64,000 nucleotides of DNA, from positions 23,351,023-23,415,022 of the forward strand of contig CM060200.1 of the NCBI GenBank assembly GCA_030562195.1. The letters are read 5' to 3'. Numbering within the stretch: position 1 is the stretch's first letter; each line of letters opens with the position of its first letter. The translations under genes and the position numbers were made by a program. This DNA comes from Nipponacmea schrenckii. Its lineage: Eukaryota > Mollusca > Gastropoda > Lottiidae. Below the pieces are notes generated by a model, which saw only the letters and a program-made list of their open reading frames with translations, was not told where the DNA came from and did no database searches. Of this stretch, positions 36,938-48,320 are shown in pieces.

Positions 36938-39900
36938 ATGAAGAGAGGTATTGATTCATGTTTTAATCATACCACTCAAGTTATAATCGAAGCCCCTGAC
37001 CCTTCATATTCAAATTCTTTTTTATCAGTTTATGTCAAAAAAAAGTATTCTGTGCTATATTAGTATATCTTGTTCATGTCTTAACTATTTGGGTCCCCAT
37101 CCTTTGGATTTATTCTGAGTCTACTAGAAATATTAAAACTAATATACGTGTAACTTATTGTAACTATTTCTATCATTCTAGGCATAGATCTATTGTGAAT
37201 TGGAACAATACTAGATCTAGTGCATGTCTTTAAAAGTAATTTTGCATTGATATAAATATTACAAGGTCATGACATATATCAATACCAATATCATAGTAAA
37301 ATCTTTAAACATGTATTTAAGCTTATTATAACTTATAATCTTAAACATAGAATTAGGCATACTGGTACCAGTACCTTTACTGAATTTCTAGTAGGCTACC
37401 TAATAATAATACATAAGATGATGTTTATTCATATTTTTCTTTCTTTAACTAAAGGCCAGGGTAAAAAATCACATTGCCAATCTGAATTACTGGATATCGG
37501 TACTAGCTACCAAGGAATATCAACTGAAGCATTCAAATACCTACAGAAACGTCAGTATGGAACCACAGTACCAAATCCACATAAACTCTTATCAGAATAT
37601 ACTTCCCAACAAATACCACGCATTGTACAGGAGAAAGAATATGACTTAGGAAAAATTAATAAAATATTTGCATCACAATGGTTAAATGATAGACAAGTAG
37701 TTTTTGGAACCAAATGTAACCAGGTAAAGCTCAAATTTTTTTACTTAAAATTTAAACTAGTTGATAATTTACTTGATCATACGTCAGGAAAATGATAATA
37801 AAGAGATCTAAGATTTTCAAATACTTAAAAGATAAAAAATCAAAATATAAAGTTTTAAAAATTTGTCAATGATTTTATACATCTATCTTTAAATTTTAAG
37901 GACACTCCAGAAATTTTAATTTGAGATATTATGTGATATTATGTGTTTACACTGCACAGTGTAAACTTGTATTAATAATTTGCACATTCATGTTTTCTCT
38001 TTCTTGTTCAGTTGATAGCATTAGATTTGTTAAATAGTCAAATGACCCACATTCCCACATTAAAAAGTAGTGAAGAAAGCATTCCAGCAGATTGTCCTTG
38101 TGGTATTCATGCAGTAGCTGTTAATCCGTCCCATACCCTATTAGCTACTGGAGCCAGTCACACTAATGACATAGCGGTGTACAGTTTACCAACATTTGAT
38201 CCTGTTTGTGTTGGTGAGGTGAGACAACAAATTCAAAAACTTTCTTTCAACAATCTCTGTAATTTTTTAAGAACTTTTAAAGTAAATTGCTTCCATTTTC
38301 CCTCAATTAAACAACAAAAATTATACCTCATAATAGAATTGTCAAAAAATGTAGCACGTAATCACAAGGCTGTGTGATATTGTGACACATGCATGTGTCG
38401 TGACTCATGATACACGTATAATTTCTTGTAGATTGGCAAACTTTCTCCAGTTGTTTAGATTATGGTTTTTCTTTCAGAAAGCTCATACAGATTGGATATT
38501 TGATTTGGTGTGGGTTGATGATGAATTCCTAGTTTCAGGTAAAAGAAAAAGATGATAATACAATACTGTTTCTATGTAATACTAAACTAACACATAAATT
38601 CTGAAACTTTTCCAGTAGGATAATATATTCATCACTGGATTTATCTTGAGAATTTAAATTTCATGTTCATTCCAAGAGATAATAATCCTTTAAAAGGCAT
38701 AAATGATATTTGAATTACCGGTACTGTAAATTCAATTTCTTTTCTCATTAGCTCCTTATCTCAATTATTATGGATGTATGTATTTATTATAGGTTCTAGA
38801 GATAGTCAAATCGGTTTGTGGAAGATTGATAATAATGGTAGTGATAAACCAGTCAAATTAAATAATCTCTATTTACCAGATTATGATGTCAATTATCCTC
38901 TAGAAAAGTGTGAAGTTCCCAAAGCTCAGAAAGTTCGAGCTTTATCATATCATGTTAATAGAAAAGTAGGTTTTTTTCCCAAGACATTACCATAACAATT
39001 TATAAAGACTCAGATTAATATAACAGCAATCACTGTTTAAATTTCCATGAAAGATTTTGTGTGTCTCTTGTCCTCCTTAATGTTTATTATAGTACTCATT
39101 GTCGTTCCATAATTCTGTGTCTATTTATTGTTCTTACAAATGATAGTGACATGTACCTAGGACTTTAATTTTTTAGTTAATATACATGATATGCTTTCAA
39201 AATAGTATTTGATTCATGTATGCAATTGTTTGATTGAGCTGTTTTCTATGACATTTTCCTTCTCATCCTGACATTTGTATCTAAGGTTTTTGTTCTAAAC
39301 GTAATCTTTTTGCATTGTTAACTTTTGACATGCATTTATATTTTCAGGAATTAGGAATATTATCATTAAATGCTTTGATACATTTATGGGATGTCGAGTC
39401 TTTCCAATCTGTAAGTTTTTAATCTCTGAAATAGGAGTAATTTTCCCAATTCTATAGCTGCAGGCTTAGGTTTACTTATCTGAGGGTCAGAGTTCAATTT
39501 GTAAGATCTTTTTAACAGTGATACAGGTCAGATAGGTTTACATGGCAATAGGATCTAATCATTCAGCTTCGAACAAAAATATCGTCCATATTACTGTGTT
39601 TTTTTTAGATCTATGACTTGAGACTATGTATGTGGCATATTGCAATGGCAGCCTGTAGATAAACATTGAAAATCACATCAAAAGTCATTTTGTTTCAATC
39701 TGTAGGTACAAATTTGTAGCATTATTATTTTCTAAAAGGTTCTCCACCAGGAAGTTTTTTGTGTTTTTTTACAGCTTATTGTATCTTAAAATTCTAATTC
39801 TTTCTAATGTAGAAATCAACCAGAAAGTTAGTACACTATAAAGAGTGTGTTTGTATGTCAGTTAGTGAAGAAAAACAACTGTATGCAGTGGGATCTCAAT

Positions 39901-41296
39901 CACATGTAACATTAGTAGATCCCAGAGTAAAAAATTTAACAGCTTTTCCTTCTAAACACAGGGATAGAGGTAAGCATTTATTATGCTTCATATCAAGGCT
40001 ACCATTTACTCTAGTTGGGAAATCTTTTATTGAATGGGGCATTTGATTTGTTGAATATTAAAGGGATAATAGGTCTTAGCATGAAAATAAACTTTTAGTT
40101 CTCAAGAAAGGTCAATATGAGTATATACTCATCAGGGAACTTGGGAACTTACCTAGTCTCATAAAGTAACATAATCTCTTTAAAACTTGCGAAATTACGT
40201 CCTTTTTGAAAAACACTTAATTTATTAAGCGTTCTTCAATAATCAAAAATGCATCTTTATAGATAATTAATTTAAGTTTTTTGGATACTTTTTTTAAATT
40301 TTTTTATGTTATTTATGGTAGCAGGTATATTTAATGATGAATAGAGCTCTTACTGACCAATTTTCAAATTTTATATTCATTCTAAGACCTATTATTCCTT
40401 TAAATGACCTACTACATGAAATACATAATTTTGTTAGATCATAGATGGCAGTTTGAGTAACTTGTAGTAAGAACATGAAATTAAGCATTCAGATTTGCAT
40501 TTTAATCAACTTGTTCTTGGAGTGTTTGTCTATGGATATGTACATAAAAAAATTGTGTAACGGGTTGTCCCTTATAGCAACAATTTATACCATTGCAATT
40601 TTCAGTCGGATGTCTGTGGTTGCTGATTCACATTCAAATTTTTTGAATACCTTTTTTTAATCTCTTTAACTAAATACAAACAATATGATATTATGTTCTT
40701 TGAATGTAGGTATAAGATCAGTGGGGTTCAATAAAGATATTATAAGTATTGGTACTGGTATAGGTTATATGTTATTTTATGATCTTCGAGCTAATAAATA
40801 CCTAGAGTTGGGATGTCAACATTCTTTCTCTTTAAATATTGGTAAAGGGTGGTTGGTAGGTATTATATTTTATGTATTTAGGCATTGAAACTTATGAAAT
40901 AAACTGACTAGTATGTAGTGCGTGAATTATGATCCCCAGATGTTGTTCTTTTATATTTTGTTGAAGTAGAATTGTCTGTATCATTACATATGAATTATTT
41001 TTTGCTTTCTATTGCTATTTGGTAAAGAAATGCTTCTTCTGATTGTTTAGTTTCTTAATGGAAAGAAATAAGATAAGTAAGAATAAATTATTTTTACACG
41101 TGTACCCTTTAATGTGAAACCTAATATTTCTCTATTTCAGCGGATAGATGATAATTTTCGAGATTTCTTTATTGAACAAGAATATCCTAATGCTATTTAT
41201 ACACACAGCTATGATGAAAGCGGTACCAGGTTATTTGCTGCAGGTGGACCTTTACCTGCAGGATTGTGGGGAAACTATGCTGGAATGTGGTACTAA
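36938..41296 (+). CDS. DCAF12: DDB1- and CUL4-associated factor 12 (complete, nine exons)
   Basis: WD40 substrate receptor of the CRL4 E3 ubiquitin ligase; in vertebrates it recognises acidic C-terminal degrons. Exons: 36938-36947, 37455-37723, 38012-38218, 38478-38538, 38793-38965, 39348-39410, 39813-39969, 40710-40855, 41141-41296; all GT/AG with matching phases, 413 aa against ~450 in vertebrates, mainly a shorter N-terminus. Diagnostic blocks: [93 protein letters not shown], and the ending [16 protein letters not shown]. The short first exon (ATG AAG AGA G) was chosen because only it splices in phase; an upstream out-of-frame ATG is at 36877. A repeat element starts 11 bp after the stop codon. 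Confidence 0.93.
40062..40404 (+). repeat. Dispersed ~330-bp repeat, copy 2
   Basis: In intron 7 of DCAF12. Same order of blocks as 395-717: GGTCAATATGAGTATATA, TCATAAAGTAACA, TTTTTGAAAAACACTTAATT, GCAGGTATATTTAATGATGA. Serves as the uninterrupted version of copy 3. Confidence 0.75.
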
Positions 41297-41306
41297 ATAA
41301 CCTGCA

Positions 41307-41998
41307 TTTTTATACGCCCACAAATTTATTTTGTAATCAATCTAGCGGTCCATTCACATTTGTTTGTGCTCACTCTACAGGGTACAATTCTTTATGGATT
41401 CTTTTGATTTTTATTTTGTGATTCAGTGTCATTATGAAGATGATCCCTATTGATTGTCGTGATGATCCGATAATTTTTCACCCAAATATTCTGTCTGACT
41501 TAGCCTTTTTGCCCCATTACCCATAGGGTGAAACTCATGCTCACTCTACAGGCTAGTATTCCTTATGGATTCTGTGATTTTTATTGTGTGTGTCAGTGTC
41601 ATTATGAAGATGATCCCTATCGATTTTCGTGATGATTCAATGATTTTTCTCTGCTTATGGGTGTCTGACTTAGCATTTTTTTCCATTAGCTGTAAGTTGC
41701 AACTTGTGCTCGTTCTACTGGCAATTGTTCACTAGGAATTCTTTTGATTTTTATTTTGTAGGTTATTGTCATAATGATCTGATAATTTTTCACTGAAATA
41801 TTGTGTCCGACTTGTGTTCGTGTTTTCATAGTGCATCTCCACTCTCTCTACAGACAATAATTATTTAGGGATTCTTTATATATTTTGTCTTATAATAATC
41901 TATAGGAAAGACATGAACCAAATGTGAATGGACAACAAAAAAAGATTTGTACTCACAATCAAAGCTGCTGGTGGGCGTATGTCAGCTCGCTTCGCAAG
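41307..41998. repeat. TATACGCC...GGGCGTAT element with internal ~160-bp repeats
   Basis: Begins TTTTTATACGCCCACA just after the DCAF12 stop codon and ends GCTGGTGGGCGTATGTCAGC. Inside are four imperfect copies of a ~150-170-bp unit recognisable by CTCACTCTACAG, ATTCTTTTGATTTTTATTTT, GTCATTATGAAGATGATCCC and a TCGTGATGAT block; the last copies are shortened. Related termini are seen at 16775-17062. It probably forms part of the DCAF12 3' UTR. Confidence 0.65.
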
Positions 41999-42039
41999 GC
42001 TATCTTTTACCTTATGCTAACAAGATTTCTAAATAAACT

Positions 42040-42434
42040 AGTGTCCAAAAGAAACGATACCGTCATATTTTCAAAATTGTTTTGTACTAAGTGAATTTTT
42101 GAATATGAAAACATGCCAATATGAAATGTAGGTCCCAAACGTTGCATAGTCACTCAAAAATACCGGGAAAAACTCGATCACTTCCAGGGGAAAACAAATT
42201 TTGTGAAAGTGACACTCTCTAACTGTGCGTGCATATAAACTGTATAAAACTGATGACAGACCCCACCCAACTGTAAAGGCTTGTCATATTGATTACATAT
42301 TTTATCAAAATGAATTTTTGTACAGATGTTGTAAAGGGATTTTTCAAAAACATAATACAAGTCATAAACTTCTACATGGTTTAGTTTTTATTTTATGTTC
42401 TTGCAAATAAGTGGTATCGTTTCTTTTGGACACT
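42040..42434. mobile_element. MITE with perfect 22-bp TIR
   Basis: The left terminus, AGTGTCCAAAAGAAACGATA plus CC, is perfectly inverted at 42413-42434. Total 395 bp, no coding capacity. Flanks do not show a clean target duplication (possible TA on the left only). The superfamily is not certain; AGTGTCC ends are compatible with Tc1/mariner-type elements. Confidence 0.8.
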
Positions 42435-43245
42435 TGTTTATGTCCTTTTTAAAAGATTTATATGGATATTTTGACTTTATACAAATGTGAAAAGTGATAT
42501 TTTAGTTAAGATTGCCCATATCATTATTATATACTATTTGTCTTTTTGTAGTTGAATAGAACTTCTTGTATTGGCTAAATATCTGGTGTTCAAATTTACA
42601 TGAAATCTGCTAAAAAAAATCTATTTTTTAGGGAAATTGCCAGCCTTTGCAATTTACTTGCCACACTAGGCAAAGCTTGCCATTGCTTTTTTGTCAGTTT
42701 TCTTTCCATCTTCATTTTCATTTTGTAATAGCCAATTAATTTCTGAATTTAATCCTTTTGCAAGTTAAAGAAGTTTATATAAATACTATGTTTAAGAAAT
42801 GCATGTCAAACTATAAACATATTAATTTTTCTAGACTTGTGTTTTTTAAATCTTTTATAGAATTTGTGATCCTAAGCTTCAATTATAAACAATATTTTTT
42901 AATTGTGATGGGATATTTAGATTTATTTTCCTGCCTTTGATGTAAAAACCTTATTTAATACATTTCGCGTGACTCTGAATTTTATGTTGGTTTTTATATG
43001 GCATGTCAATAAGACAAGCACATCTGTTAAAAGTTATTATTTTATATAATATGTCAACATTTTAAGAACAATGACATTACTATCTTTGTCATGATATTAT
43101 TAATGTACAGTATTGTTATTCTTGTTATTATACAGTTATACAGTATGTAGAGGTAAATACAATCCCTTGATAAACCACAAGTATTACTTTAAGTATTATT
43201 TTAAAACAAAGAAAAACAATCTGTTTTATTTTGAGGTAGAATATA
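42435..43245. other. Intergenic, nothing recognised
   Basis: AT-rich with small open frames (42758-42940, 43113-43355) lacking domains. Confidence 0.5.
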
Positions 43246-43595
43246 CAGTGAAACCCCTCCAAACCGCATCCTCTATAAACCAGCATTACTATAAACAGCA
43301 ATATTTGAAAAATCCCTGCTGGATCACTATACATTGTATTATACATAGGAGATAAACCCCAGTCAAACCGGCATCAAAATCAAGTCCCTAAGTACTCAAA
43401 CTATAGTTAATAGGTCTCTCTAAACCAGCATCTAAATTCATATTAATTGAAGTTAATTTGTTGACATCATGAAAGATGAATATGACGCGTGCAAATTAAT
43501 CACTAATTCAATTAATTACGCTTTGCCTCTGCTAGGGGTTAACTGGCAACCCCTTCATGGGTCTGATAGCCTGCCAGTTTAGATGGGTTTCACTG
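43246..43595. mobile_element. Pogo/Tigger-like MITE, TA target site
   Basis: Starts CAGTGAAACCCCTCCAAACC and ends GGGTTTCACTG, with TA on both sides (43244-43245, 43596-43597). 350 bp, no transposase. Shares its left half with the fragment at 12063. CAGTG-AACC termini with TA duplication fit the pogo branch of Tc1/mariner. Confidence 0.75.
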
Positions 43596-43597
43596 TA

Positions 43598-44672
43598 TTG
43601 TAATTTGCACTAAGGTTTAATTGCTGTCATAACTACTTAAACTATCAAAATAAAATGTGAACTCTTGCGTTTATATGTTTTGACTCCACCCTAAACAGGC
43701 ACAAATGTATTTGCTGGACTATAATAAGAAAACCATTTCAAATTCACTGAATGAAGTCATAATTTTGTATTCAATTATACAAAATTATTGAGATCATAAC
43801 ATTTACAGAACAGTCTTGATGGTATCGGTTGACTGGTTTGCAGTATTGTACCTCTATGCCTGTTGTTAATTATTGTAAATATTGTACAGTGTTTTCACAT
43901 GATTTATATGACTGTTTCTTGATCACTATACAGAGTCAACACAGGTATTGATAAAATTTTCCTTTCAATTTGTATCTATTTTGGTGGAAAAGTAAAATTT
44001 AATGGATAATTTCTGATGTCCTTATACAAGAAGCAACTATAAAATTAACTAATTTTGTGTTCATAAACTAACCATTATTTTAGTAAAATTGTATGGATTA
44101 TTAATACTAAATGGGTATATATGGCACCAGCAGATGTAACTTATAATAGTAAAATAAATGGTTTGGGGGTAAAAAAAATTACACTGAAATAAAGAACAAT
44201 TACATTTCAATAGTTTGTTTTTATTTTGACTGAACCTTTTAATTATAATAACTATACGACATAACACAAAATTATTTTTGGATCTAGATTCTCATACAAA
44301 CTTGAAGTTTGGCATGGATTATTTTCCTAAATTGTAATACTAATCAGCAGACTATAACAAAATGGCAGTATGAATAATTGTATTTACATGTTTTTAAAGA
44401 AGCAATTTGAGATAAGCACACAATTCAAAATTACAAACTGAATTAGCATTTTCATGTTATAAATCATTAATTATAATCTAGAATAAGGGCTACCCTAGTA
44501 TTTGGAATATTACACTCTATTCATAAAAACCATATATTAAAATACCAGTATTTGTATCAGCCATTGTTTAAAAATTGAGCAAACATTAACAGTTTTCAAA
44601 CAATTAGAATTTATAGAAATGATGAGAAAGGGATTTCATAATGGAATAGTAGAAATAAATTAAGTATAATCT
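43598..44672. other. Intergenic between MITE and PNPO
   Basis: Contains the 3' flank of the minus-strand PNPO gene. No other gene seen. Confidence 0.5.
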
Positions 44673-45446
44673 TTAAGGAGAGAGTCTTTCAATTATCCAT
44701 CCATTTTCACCAACAAGAGCAGACTCACTTGCCTCTTGTCCACTTCCCAGTTTCCTAAACATTATTCTATCATGAAGGCGATTAGACTGCCCTTGCCAAA
44801 ACTCAAATACTGATGGCTGAATATGAAAGCCTCCCCAGTAATCTGGCATTTCAATTGGCATTTTGTCCCCATATTGTTCAACTATATTTTGATGTTGTTT
44901 ATCTAAAAATTCACGATTTTTGACCACTTGTCCCTGTTTGCTGACAATAGCACTTATCTGACTATCTCTTGGTCTTGAAGAAAAATACTTTTCACTGAGT
45001 TCTCTGGAGAGTTTAGCTGCTTTTCCTTCTATCCTTACTGACCGTCTTAGAGGTTCCCAATAAAACATCAAACTACATTGAGGGTTGGCCAGTAGATCTT
45101 TGGATTTCCTACTCTCATAATTTGTGTAAAATACGAAACCATTTTCTTCACTGAATCCTTTCAGAAGCAGCATTCTCACCGAGGGGAAACCAGAATTTGA
45201 GGCAGTAGCTAAGGCCATGGCATTTGGTTCTAAGATGTTGGAAGTCTGACTGGCGTCTTCAAACCATTTGTTGAATTGTTGATAAGGATTCTTTGAATGC
45301 AAATCTTTGACATCAAAAATGTCACTTTTGCTCAGATAAGGATGACGTTTCCCAGCGATCTCATCAGCCATTTTTCTTGTAGATAGGTAGAACTGGGATA
45401 TTTTGGAAAAGGGGCTGTCTAATCTCGATAACCTACGAATGAACAT
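44673..45446 (-). CDS. PNPO: Pyridoxine-5'-phosphate oxidase, intronless
   Basis: FMN enzyme that oxidises pyridoxine or pyridoxamine 5'-phosphate to pyridoxal 5'-phosphate, the last step of vitamin B6 salvage. 257 aa in one open frame, close to the ~260 aa of animal orthologues. Visible blocks: NAMALATASNSGFPSVRMLL, GFVFYTNYESRKSKDL (FMN/phosphate site), SLMFYWEPLRRSVRIEG, the SRPRDSQISAIVS substrate-site segment, and the C-terminal EFWQGQSNRLHDRI with the terminal ERLSP. The residues before MADEIAGKRHPYL are basic and hydroxylated and may be a weak targeting peptide or a start-site extension; an internal Met (residue 26) is the alternative start. No introns, while vertebrate PNPO has several. 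No frame damage, so it is either a truly intronless gene or a young retrocopy. Confidence 0.95.
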   Translation of the reverse strand: MFIRRLSRLDSPFSKISQFYLSTRKMADEIAGKRHPYLSKSDIFDVKDLHSKNPYQQFNKWFEDASQTSNILEPNAMALATASNSGFPSVRMLLLKGFSEENGFVFYTNYESRKSKDLLANPQCSLMFYWEPLRRSVRIEGKAAKLSRELSEKYFSSRPRDSQISAIVSKQGQVVKNREFLDKQHQNIVEQYGDKMPIEMPDYWGGFHIQPSVFEFWQGQSNRLHDRIMFRKLGSGQEASESALVGENGWIIERLSP

Positions 45447-45534
45447 TGAATATTATTAAGATAAAAGAAACTCTAAGACTAAAGGTCATAAAAGTTTGCA
45501 TTGTTTTGTTTTCGTTAAGAAGGGAGGTAATCAA

Positions 45535-45800
45535 ACTTTATAGTTCAAGGTCAAAGTTAATACAAAAGTGGTTTTAGATTTGAACATTCTCCAAAACAGA
45601 AAGATATCTAGAATAAATATTATTATGCTATATTTATTTCTAGCCTTTACAATATGGCTATCTTTATCACATTTAACAATATATTAATAAGAATAAGATC
45701 CTGACTTAAAGGAATAATTTCATATCCAAATCCATTAATTGCAATTTCCTTACTGTTATTGCTACAACAAAATTCGTTGGTTTCTTTAAATCCTGTCATC
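45535..45800. repeat. Dispersed repeat shared with 62572-62845
   Basis: Shared blocks in the same order: AGTTCAAGGTCAAAGTTAAT, ATCCAAATCCA and GCTACAACAAAAT. Lies 90-350 bp upstream of the PNPO start. The second copy lies upstream of LRRC61. No coding capacity. Confidence 0.55.
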
Positions 45801-45889
45801 CCTTCACCACCATCAAACCATCCGTCACCCTTGGATGCTACCGTACAATTGTAAAAAATAAAGTAAAAAAAATATAATATCACACGTTA

Positions 45890-46272
45890 CAGGGTGTTCC
45901 AGAAGTCTTGGGCACATTTCAAGTCCACATGTTGATCTATGAACGGTACTAAGATAAAACTGGTATCATTTTAAAGCTAAATCCATCAGGCCTACTTTTT
46001 TGGTCATAGTAATGTTTTTTCATATCGTTTCAGATTCAGTAATGGCGTTCACTCAACCAGAAAAGCATTTTGCGTCCTTGAATATGCAAAAACTGAATCA
46101 TGGACACTTGTTTAACGTGCATTTCGCAGAAATTTCAAAAAAAAAACTTTGAACATTCCACAAAAAACTTGAAACAGCAAGCTTTCGGAATATGTCAGAT
46201 GCGTTGTTACATCCTTAATGTATTTCGAGATAGTCAAATGTTAAATGTGCCCAAGACATCTGGAACACCCTG
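45890..46272 (+). mobile_element. Non-autonomous mariner-like element with transposase remnant
   Basis: Termini CAGGGTGTTCCAGAAGTCTT and the inverted AAGACATCTGGAACACCCTG, flanked by TA on both sides (45888-45889, 46273-46274). 383 bp. From ATG 46042 the sequence still shows pieces of a mariner-family N-terminus in two frames (MAFTQPEKHF, then ALEYAKTESW-like and RNFKKK). It is an internally deleted derivative, too short for a working transposase. Confidence 0.85.
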
Positions 46273-46274
46273 TA

Positions 46275-47535
46275 TAGTTACGACACCAAGTAAGCCCACT
46301 GAGGATCAAATTAGCAAAGATTAAAAAATTGAATATTATGGGCAGTATTCCTTTAAAATTTCAAAAGACACGTGAATATGCTGGAATATTTAAATAGAAA
46401 CTTTGAAAAAAGTTATTATAGGACGTGTTATATTTAAGTTTAGTCTAAACCCATCATAATCTGTGATTAACCTTTCATATTTAATGGCCCGTCTTCATAA
46501 GCTATTAAGGTGCAGAAGAGTTAGTCAGTTGGACGCAAAACTCCATTCATTTCAGTTTTTAATGTTTAATTGAAAATGATTAATCTCAATTCACCAGTCA
46601 TTGAATCCTCTAAAAATCTTTGATGAAATGTTGTCAGTGGTATTAGGAAATTTATACACTTTTTTTGCTAAGCGTTTGGTTCAAATTCTTGATTAATGAA
46701 TTTAATGATTTGTTCAGTTATATAAAGAAATTTGTGAAGTTGGTCAAGGCTGATATTCATTGCTTAGGGTGAGTTGAAATCAGTATGGGGTAGATCTCTC
46801 TCCCACCTGTATTGTATGTTCATCGTGACTGCAGACATCCCATGGTTCACCTATTGTTGTCATGTCAGCAAAATAACAGAGAATCAGTTTTTACCTGATG
46901 ATGCATCGAAATAAAGGTAAGTTTTATTGTTTTGGCTTCCTGGTTTTATTTATGTTGAATGGAATCATAAAATGTTTTTGATACTTTTTGTGTTAATAAT
47001 TTGATGTGGATTCTTGTTTTTTGAAAAGACTGAATTTTGAAGAGCTTAATTTGCCATCCGAGATCTTCTGATATTTGATTTAAAATTTTTAAATTCATAT
47101 TGTGTTACTTCTAACTTGAGTGTTTTTGTATAACAAGCACAATGCCCCAATCGTCAGTCCTTAGAACTTAGTTTAACATGTCTGTTCAGATGAATTCCAG
47201 CGGAACTAAATTTATTCTGAAGAGATTTCTACGATAAGATTTGTAGAATTTGATAACTTGTTTTGAAATTCATGTTTTCTACTTTTTCTTTCTTTGTTTT
47301 TTAGATGTGATGTAGAGCTAGAAGATGTATACGTATATAGTGATATTATATACTTACAGAGAATCATGATGAAATACACGGTAGGCTCAAATTATATTAT
47401 TCTTGATAATTAAATAAGCTAGGATAATTTACAACTAATTTTAACTTAAGAAAGAAAATGCAGAGACTCGTATCAGAGATAATAATAGGAATATAGGTAA
47501 AGTAACTATAATGTAATAATGTAGGTTAGTAATGA
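46275..47535. other. Intergenic, one unassigned possible exon
   Basis: Contains the repeat at 46501-46555. At 47303-47381 an AG-bounded open stretch followed by GTAGGC could be an exon (CDVELEDVYVYSDIIYL) but I do not recognise it and no partner exon is seen. Confidence 0.35.
46501..46555 (+). repeat. Dispersed repeat end, GGACGTAAAAC family, copy 3
   Basis: Reads AAGGTGCAGAAGAGTTAGTC then GGACGCAAAACTCCATTCAT. See 20193 and 24541. Confidence 0.6.
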
Positions 47536-48320
47536 AGCTATATGTTATAAAATATATCAATGAAATTAAAGGAATGATAGTGAAATATAATATGATAGGA
47601 ATAAAGTTGGAGGAATGATAATGTAAAAATATATGATAGGACTAATATGTAACATGACGTATCAAACTTGAATTGGTAATGTAATGATATATTATCGTGT
47701 TATAAATAAAAATGATAATGTATTATATTATAAACCTAAAAAATGATATAGAAATATTTCATATAAAATGCAGAACAAACGATAAAGAAATTCAATTGAA
47801 GCCCGATAATGTAATGCTATTATAAGGAATGATAATGTAATGGTAGGAATAAAACTAATGGAATCGTAATACTATAATGATTATTTACCATTTGTGCTAA
47901 GGAAACGATATGATAGGCCTGCAACTAAGGAATGATAATTGAAACTGAAGGAATGATAATAAAATGATATATGATAGGAATAAAACTAATTGAATGGTTA
48001 TACTATAATAGTGCTTTACCTGAATAAGTGGTAATACAATGATATGATACGCATGTAACTAAGGAATGATAATGTAATGACATATTGTAAGGCTACAAAT
48101 TATTGCGAAGTAGAAATTGATGCGTTTAATGCGACCTAATCGCGATCGCATTAATTTGTAGCCGCATTTTTTAAAAACTGATAATGTAACGATATGAGAT
48201 GCATATAAATAAGGAATGATAATGCAATAATATATAATAAAATGCAATGGAAGGAACGATAATGTAATGATATATGAGTAGGACGCTGAAGGAAAAACTA
48301 AAATGTAATAGGGGTCGTGT
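47536..48320. repeat. Degenerate AT-rich tandem array
   Basis: Irregular units around GGAATGATAATGTAATGATA with TATGATAGG-type spacers, many times over ~780 bp. Unit length varies, roughly 25-50 bp. Interrupted by the hairpin at 48091-48163. Confidence 0.7.
48091..48163. repeat. 73-bp hairpin with GGCTACAAATTA ends
   Basis: GGCTACAAATTA at 48091-48102 is inverted as TAATTTGTAGCC at 48152-48163. The inside (GATGCG, CGATCGCATT) is also partly self-complementary. It is unlike the array around it, so it looks inserted; a minimal inverted-repeat element. Confidence 0.6.

Noticed and set aside
36877..36947. ATG 36877 as the DCAF12 start
   Set aside because: Spliced to exon 2 it meets a stop after three codons; only ATG 36938 gives the right phase.
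47303..47381. Possible exon between an AG after a T-rich tract and GTAGGC
   Set aside because: Protein not recognised and no neighbouring exon joins in phase.
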